Origin: Nymphaea colorata
Taxonomy: Eukaryota; Streptophyta; Magnoliopsida; Nymphaeales; Nymphaeaceae
Length of the DNA: 64,000 nucleotides
Assembly: GCF_008831285.2 (NCBI RefSeq)
Contig: NC_045150.1
Location: forward strand, 5,654,001-5,718,000
Reading direction: 5' to 3'
The notes beneath the pieces were generated by a model, which searched no databases, was not told the origin of the DNA, and was given only the letters and a program-made list of their open reading frames with translations. Both the position numbers and the translations under genes were made by a program. Shown here piece after piece: positions 57,738 to 64,000 of the stretch; position 1 is the first letter of the stretch, and every line of letters starts with the position of its first letter.

Positions 57738-60580
57738 ACTATGGTATCCAAGCCACAACAGTCTGAAACCTTACCTTGTTGTGTTATTGTCTTAGTCATT
57801 ACTATGATGTGACCTTTACAAGTCATGTGAGAGAATGAAATAACCAGTTTGGTGTCCATAAATATGTGCAAAAGCAATTATTTGTTCTGAACAAGTCAGA
57901 TCAAGTACAGGACCTCGTGAACTTTGTGAAAGAAATAAGTGAGACATTATCTCAATAAATTTCCAAGGAAAGCAATCAACAAGAGCAGGAGGTCAACCCT
58001 ACATATGTCACTTGACTTCATTCAAACCAATTAGCACTTAGTTGAATAAAAACCATACTGATTGAACTAATTCTAATGCTGTTAATACTTCACATTGAAA
58101 TTGCTCGAGATGTACAGAATGAACTCAAAAGATCTTATATGTCACAATCTCCTTTCTAAATTGTGTTGCTCAAAAAAGAGTTAAAACTTTGTCAAAAAAG
58201 ACATTGTAACACACCTCAACTGCATAAAGACTCTTGCAAATGGTCTCAAAGCTATTGGTAACATTGTGTCAAATTCTTATTTAATGAAAATAACTCTAAA
58301 TGTCCTACCAAAAGAATATGAAAATTTTGTGACTTCTATTACAATAAATGTTGTTATTGAAACCATTAGCTTTGTCAGTCTTTATGCTATGCTAATTAAT
58401 CAGGAAAAGCTAGTTCATTATGAACTCTAACTCGTTGGGTGCTGAAACTAATCACAATACTCAAGTAACAATTGTGGCATTTAGAGGATGAGGCTGTGGT
58501 GGCTATCATGGAAGGTGTGGAAGATCTCAAGGCCATAATTGACCAAATCAAACTTTATCTTAGTCATCTTCATTGGAATTCATAGGAGATGGTAAATGGA
58601 AAATAACTCAAAAGCTACCGGTAATGTGTCATTATTGTTGAAGGAAGGATCATTTGGCCAAGTCATGCTAGGACAATACTGTAGGTTTTATGTGTGATGA
58701 AGCTAAAGATGAACTATAGTATCTAGACACTAGAGCTACAAATCACATCGCCATAAATGGTTCTCAACTACTAGTCAATGAACCTTATCATGGTGAAGAA
58801 GGTAGTATAGTAGGTGATGGTTGCTGAATTCAAATTTCTCAAATTGTTTTTTATCTACTAGCACAAAGGTCTTAGTCTCACATTACAAATACCACTTCAT
58901 GCTCAAAAAATCGCAAAGATTCTTCTATCGGTAGGTCAATTTTTTGTGGATCACAACTACGATTTTGAACTTACTCCCATTACTTTTTATGTCAAGGACC
59001 TTTGGACAAGAATAACTCTACTTCAGAGCTTGAGAACATCAACCAGAGTCTATCAACTTAGAACTCATGTCCAAAAACATTTTTTCACAGATAAAAGGAG
59101 TCAACCAATGTGTTATGGAGTTTGCATCAATTTCTGAGGCATTCTATTAAGAGGATTATTGATCATCTTTGTTCTATTAAATCCTTTTGTTTGATAAATG
59201 AAAAAGATATGGTTTGTGAGAGTTTTCTAAATATTGGTAAAGCTCGTAAACTTTTTATCAAGTTGATCAATCAGAAGAATAGCATACCATTGTACATTAT
59301 TCATTGTGGTGTATTGAGGCCATCTCTGTAGTGTCTAAAGAAGGGATTTCTTATTATCTTCTTTTAGAAGTTGATTTTTCTTGTTTTGTCTAAATATTTC
59401 CTCTCAAATGTGAATCAAATATATTTGATTGCTTTATTGGCTTCAATACTATTGTTGAAAATAAATTTCTAGAGAAAATTAAAATCATTCAAAGTGAGAA
59501 TGGAGGAGAATTCACTTTAATGAACATTTGGAAAATATCTTGACCAAGAATGAAACTGTCTATCGTTTCTCTTGTCCTCACTTGCTTGAGCAAAAAGGGT
59601 TGGTAGAGAGAAAACATAGACATGTAGTCTAGATGAGATTTTTTATGTTTGTTGTTATCCATATGCCTCCTCATTGGTTTTGGGTTGGTTCAATTTGAAC
59701 AATAGTTTATATAAACAATTATCTTTTGAGTCGCCACAAAATCTGAAATCAACATATAAAATTACATTTAATCACAGGCTGAAATATATGCATTTTAAAA
59801 TTTTTGGGACAGAGTTTTGACTGATTAAAACTATAACAAATTAGAACCTCACACCAATACAATTCTTTCTTAGGTAACTCAAACACCATTGATGGCTAAT
59901 ACCCTACCTAATAAGACCTTTATGCCTACCAGAATGACCACCGCTCAACAAGATATGCGTACCACCATCCGCTTCCCTCTAGCTAAACCCACTAGCTCTT
60001 AGAGACCAGAGCCCACTCAAACTGTTCCCCATTTTACTACCATCACAGATATACAACCCATGGTCACCGAATCAGTGACAGGAATATCTTTGCAATGTAG
60101 AGTCTTTATTACTGTTTATTCCAATGTAGTTAAGGAGTACCATGAACCAACCGATCATAAGGAAGTTGCAAATTCCAAAGAATGAATAATGGCCATGGAA
60201 AAAGAATACGAAGCACCACAACAAAATAAAACTTAGAAGCAAGTGCCAAAAGAGCCACACTTTTATGTTATGGGTTTCAAACTGGTACAAGCGTAAGTAT
60301 AACATCGACAGATCCATAGCGAGATATAAAGCTTACCTAATTCTAAAGCAATATCTACAAAAAATTGGAATTGATTTTTCGGAGACTTTTGGTCCAGTGG
60401 TCAAACTAACATTGTCTGATTCTTGCTCTCAATGTTGCTCTATGTAATTAGGTGGGGCAGTAGCTAGACTTTGACAATACCTTTCTAAATAGGATCCTAA
60501 CTCAAGAAGTGCATATGCTTCGGCCTAAAAGATATGAACTTGCCTTGGTCACATCTGCAAACTTGAAAAAGCCTTATATG

Positions 60581-60818
60581 TAGGGGTGGGCATCGGGCTA
60601 GGCCAAGCCCGCCGAATTAAAAATCGGGCTAGACCAACTTGTCTTGGGCCTGGGCCTGAACTGGGCTCGGCCTGATTCATTTGAAAAAAACCCTCAAAAT
60701 ATATAATGAAAAATGTAAAAAAATATAATTAAAATTAATAAAAAAAATTATTGTATCCAGTCCATCGGGTTCAACCCGGGCCAGGGCCGGGGGCCCGAAA
60801 GCTCGATGCCCACTCTTA
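60581..60818. mobile_element. hAT-type MITE (TAGGGGTGGGCATCGGGC family), 238 bp
   Basis: Terminal inverted repeats TAGGGGTGGGCATCGGGC and GCTCGATGCCCACTCTTA, with a perfect 8-bp target-site duplication CTTATATG on both sides (60573-60580 and 60819-60826). The interior is GC-rich near the ends and AT-rich in the middle, non-coding. It sits inside the reverse transcriptase/RNase H part of the copia element. Confidence 0.9.
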
Positions 60819-61434
60819 CTTATATGGTCTCAAACATGTTCCAAGACTGAAAAAATAGAGCTCGGTTTTTGTTTTAGATCCTCTCTGATGAAGATCATTG
60901 AAAGATTGGTAAACATCTTTTCTATTATCTCAATGGAAAAATAGAGCTCGGTTTGTGTTTTAGATCCTTTCCAGAGCCTCTACATTACAAGTCGTCGGCA
61001 ACACAGATTGAGTTAGTTGTGTTGATGACAAGAAGCCGACTCATGGCTATGTAGTCTTCCTTGGCTCCAACACCATCTCATGGTTCTCACACAAACAAAC
61101 AAAGAGTTGCTTTTTGGAGCACAATGGCTGTATAAGTGATTAGTTAGAAGAGTTTTAGAAATGCTATGGACATTGGCGTGACTAAAGAGAATGTAATTTC
61201 ACATAAATAAACCCCTCATCTTATGGTGTGACAATGTGGGAGCTCTTCATTGAGCATTGATTCCAATCTTTCATGCATGCATCAAACACAGAAGTATATT
61301 TTCATTTTGTGTATGATTATGCAAATAAAGGCCTCATTGATGTTCAATTCATTAGGTCTAATATGCTGATCACACATGTATTGACCAAGCCTTTGAGTCC
61401 ATCTTTGATTGAGCAGCTGCTCAAATTAAAGGGG

Positions 61435-61650
61435 TGTGTTAAGCAGATAATTAATGACCGAAGATGACAAGTCAAAATCTAAAGGATAAATTATATGAGT
61501 TTTTTGAGGAGTCTAGTGGTTTTTGAAGTTTTTTATCATGGAGGTTTTTATCATTTTGTTAGATATTAACATTTGTTATCTATGTCCCCATAATATTAAC
61601 TTGTAGCAAAACAACAAATTGTTCGATTTAATAAACGATCTTATATGTAA
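61435..61650 (+). repeat. 3' LTR of the plus-strand copia element (diverged or truncated)
   Basis: Starts TGTGTTAAGCAG after AAATTAAAGGGG. Similarity to the 5' LTR can be followed for about 170 bp and then fades, so the outer end is uncertain. Confidence 0.6.
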
Positions 61651-62438
61651 TTGGAGTAAGTATACAATTTTATGTAAAAAAAATATTGTAATAAAGGTTA
61701 GAGGACAAATAAATTATCTAATATATCATTGAACACTCTTTTTACAGATGTAACACAAATGATTTCAATTGACTCAATGAAATATAAAAAAATTATTAAA
61801 TAATATATTTTTAATGAAAAATAATATGGGCCACCTGATTTAACAATTATTATGAAGAAAATATGAAAGTCAAATATACTAGTAAAAAAAGAAAGAGAAA
61901 ATTGAATCAATGAACAGTTAGGTGCAATTGGGCAACGCTACGTTGTAGTCTTACTTTTTTATGAGTTCAATAACTGTTTCATATTAAATATATTTATTTG
62001 CGATTAATTTTCATATTTTAAAAAATACTCATTTTATTGAAATTTCTTGACACAAGTTTTTTTATTATTTTTAATTAAATAAATACAAATTATTTAAGAC
62101 ATTCTGTTTAGTTGATGCCTCAACAGTTTGCTTGTTTACACAAAAATATTTAATTAAATACAATATGAATTTGTTAATTAATTAGTTTTACTTGATATAG
62201 TTTTAACTACTTTAAGTTAAATGGTATATATGGTAACTATTTGATTATTATTATATGCAACTTCGTAAAAGCCATTACCTCTTAATCATATTATACTTTC
62301 ATGTACAATTTATATTCTCCTTATGTCATAACTTTAAGTTGGTGCATTTGGCTAGACCTTTTGTCCAACCATTCAGAGGTCACAACTTCAAAACGTGAGA
62401 ACTCCAACTCAAGCTCCGATATAACTTAAAAGTTAAAA
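61651..62438. other. AT-rich spacer, no gene seen
   Basis: Very AT-rich sequence between the plus-strand copia element and the truncated hAT element, with no ORF of note and no repeat structure that I could recognise. Confidence 0.5.
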
Positions 62439-62588
62439 TTTGAATTCGGATCAGATTCAGGTATAACCTTAAAATTGGATTCAGATATGGTAAAATTCTA
62501 ACCATAATCTGAATTTGAATTCGGATCAGATTCAGGTATAACCTTAAAATTGGATTCAGATATGGTAAAATTCTAACCATAATCTGAA
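62439..62588. repeat. 75-bp tandem duplication
   Basis: Two copies of a unit that starts TTTGAATTCGGATCAGATTC (62439 and 62514). It lies within a truncated hAT-like element whose right end TTGACATCCCTA is at 62649-62660. The left end of that element is not found. Confidence 0.95.
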
Positions 62589-62844
62589 TCAGAATATATG
62601 AATATCAGAAAAATCAAATATGATAAAAAGTATGTCCGATCTGAATCCTTGACATCCCTAACTCAAACTGTTCTCTATTCTACCACCATCATAGATATAC
62701 ATCCCATGGTCACACATTCAATGACATGAATATCATTGTAATATAGAGTTTTCTGCTTATTCCAATCTAGTTATGGAGTACCATAAACCAACCAGTCATA
62801 AGGAAGTTGCAAATTCCAAAGAATGGGTAATGGTCAAAGAAAAA

Positions 62845-63046
62845 GAATATTAAGCACCACAACAAAATAAAACTTAGAAGCCAGTCCCAAAAGAGCCACA
62901 TTTTTTATGTTATCGGTTCCAAATTGGTGTACAAGCGTAAGTATTGAATATTAAGCACCACAACAAAATAAAACTTAGAAGCCAGTCCCAAAAGAGCCAC
63001 ATTTTTTATGTTATCGGTTCCAAATTGGTGTACAAGCGTAAGTATA
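62845..63046. repeat. 101-bp tandem duplication
   Basis: Units at 62845-62945 and 62946-63046 (GAATATTAAGCACCACAACA ...) are near identical. Absent from the partner segment at 60200-60300, so it postdates the segmental copy. Confidence 0.95.
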
Positions 63047-63285
63047 GTGTCAACAGATCCATAGCGAGATATAAAACTTACCTAATTGTAAAGCGATATC
63101 TACAATAAAGCCAACATTGTTTGAATCTGGCTCTCAATGTTGCTCAATGCAATTAGGAGGGGCGGTAGCTAGGCTTTGACAATACCTTTCTAAATAGGAT
63201 CCTAACTGAAGAAGTGCATATACTTCGGCCTAAAATATATGAACTGGTCTTGGTCACATCTGCAAACTTGAAAAATCCTTATATG

Positions 63286-63545
63286 TAGGGGTGGGCATCG
63301 GGCTAGGCCAAAACCGCCTCATTCAAAGTCAAGCCCGACCAACTTGGCTTGGGCCTGGGCACGAACCGGCTCTACTTCATTCATTTGAAAAAAAAAATCA
63401 AAATATTATATATATTTATTTATTTATTTATAAAGGGAAATATATAAAAATATAATTAAAATGAATAAAAAAATTTATCAGATCCAACCCACCCGGTTCA
63501 ACCAGGGCTGGGGCCGGGCGCCCGAAAGCCCGATGCCCACTCTTA
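63286..63545. mobile_element. hAT-type MITE, 260 bp, shared with 60581-60818
   Basis: The same ends as the element at 60581. Target-site duplication CTTATATG before (63278-63285) and CTCATATG after (63546-63553), one mismatch. It has an AT-rich insertion in the middle (TTTATTTATTTATTTATAAA). Confidence 0.85.
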
Positions 63546-64000
63546 CTCATATGGTCTCAAACATGTTTCAAGACTGGAAAAATAGAGCTCGGTTTTTGTT
63601 TTAGATCCTCTCTGATGAAGATCATTGAAAGGTTGGTAAGCATCTTTTCTGTTATCTCAATGGAAAAATAGAGCTCTGTTTGTGTTTTAGATCCCTTCCA
63701 GAGCCTCTACATTACAAGCCTTCGGCAACACAGATTGAGCTAGTTGTGTTGATGACAAGAAGTCGACTGATGGTTACGTAGTTTTCCTTGTTTCCAACAC
63801 AATCTCATGGTTCTCACGCAAACAAAGAGTTGCTTTTTGGAGCACAATGGCTGAATATAAGTAATTAGCTGGAAGAGTTTTAGAAATGCTATGGACATTA
63901 GCCTGACTAAAGGGAATGTAATTTCACATAAAGAAACCCCTCATCTTATGGTGTGACAATGTGGGAGCTCTTTATTTAGCATCGAATCCGATCTTTCATG

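Larger units (their letters stand above)
57422..61650 (+). mobile_element. Degenerate Ty1/copia LTR retrotransposon (plus strand), near full length
   Basis: Internal order is intact but full of stops and frameshifts. Gag is near 58200-58440 (LPKEYENFVTSI). The CCHC knuckle is near 58630 (VMCHYC then DHLAKSC). The protease core is near 58725 (YLDTRATNHI, with Asp-Ser-Gly changed). Integrase lies at 59020-59700 (IQSENGGEF; HLLEQKGLVERKHRHV). Reverse transcriptase lies at 60130-60480 (RYKAYLILKQYLQKIGIDFS). RNase H lies at 61020-61430 (THGYVVFLGSNTISW; LLITHVLTKPLS-like). A primer site TGGTATCCAAGCC starts at 57742. The polypurine run AAAGGGG precedes the 3' LTR at 61435. A hAT MITE interrupts it at 60581-60818. 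Confidence 0.8.
62661..64000 (+). pseudogene. Second copy of copia reverse transcriptase/RNase H segment, continues past the window
   Basis: From ACTCAAACTG (62661) this segment parallels 60014-61270 base by base with scattered changes. It includes EYHKPTSHKEVANSKEW-like coding, the MITE at 63286-63545, and the RNase H words. It lacks about 45 bases present at 60360-60405, has a 101-bp tandem duplication (62845-63046), and runs off the end. It is not coding. Confidence 0.85.

Overview
This is a stretch of plant nuclear DNA from a flowering plant. Genes carry GT-AG introns that can exceed 1 kb. The plant-type families are a canonical E2F, a cytokinin-activating LOG enzyme and a plant aspartyl protease. 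There is a eukaryotic tRNA-Cys, many (TA)n and (GA)n tracts, several small DNA transposons with target-site duplications, and decayed Ty1/copia retrotransposons. The sequence alone does not fix the species.

The left 32.6 kb is gene-bearing. In order it holds a complete 14-exon E2F transcription factor gene (minus strand, 209-5300), a complete 6-exon GMP synthase gene (minus, 9014-12471), a tRNA-Cys(GCA) gene (plus, 17163-17234), a 4-coding-exon NSRP1-like splicing-regulator gene (plus, 19688-24298), and a 7-exon LOG gene (minus, 26441-32579). The last LOG exon (26441-26524) lies 2 kb beyond the sixth and was found by its reading frame. E2F drives S-phase genes, GMP synthase makes guanine nucleotides, and LOG activates cytokinins. 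All three fit dividing tissue, but nothing in the window shows that they are co-regulated.

The middle (32.6-44 kb) is repeat-rich. It has a PIF/Harbinger-type MITE with TAA target-site duplications, hAT-type remnants, and duplicated blocks separated by (TA)n tracts. It also has a 3.8-kb inverted duplication (37853-41630). Each arm carries a copy of the same small membrane-protein gene, and the two copies are broken by different lesions. A single-exon aspartyl protease gene (minus, 44821-46164) follows, with a non-canonical first active-site motif (DTS instead of DTG).

The right end (about 54.1-64 kb) is retrotransposon territory. One decayed Ty1/copia element runs on the minus strand (about 54100-57359) and a second runs on the plus strand (about 57422-61650), with their 5' LTRs only about 60 bp apart. 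The reverse transcriptase/RNase H part of the second is present again from 62661 to the window end. Both copies share the same hAT MITE insertion at the same site. I see no bacterial-type system, CRISPR array or gene cluster. The most unusual items are the minor-spliceosome intron in E2F, the E2F site in its own promoter region, the inverted duplication, the long hairpin inside a LOG intron, and the nested repeat history at the right end.
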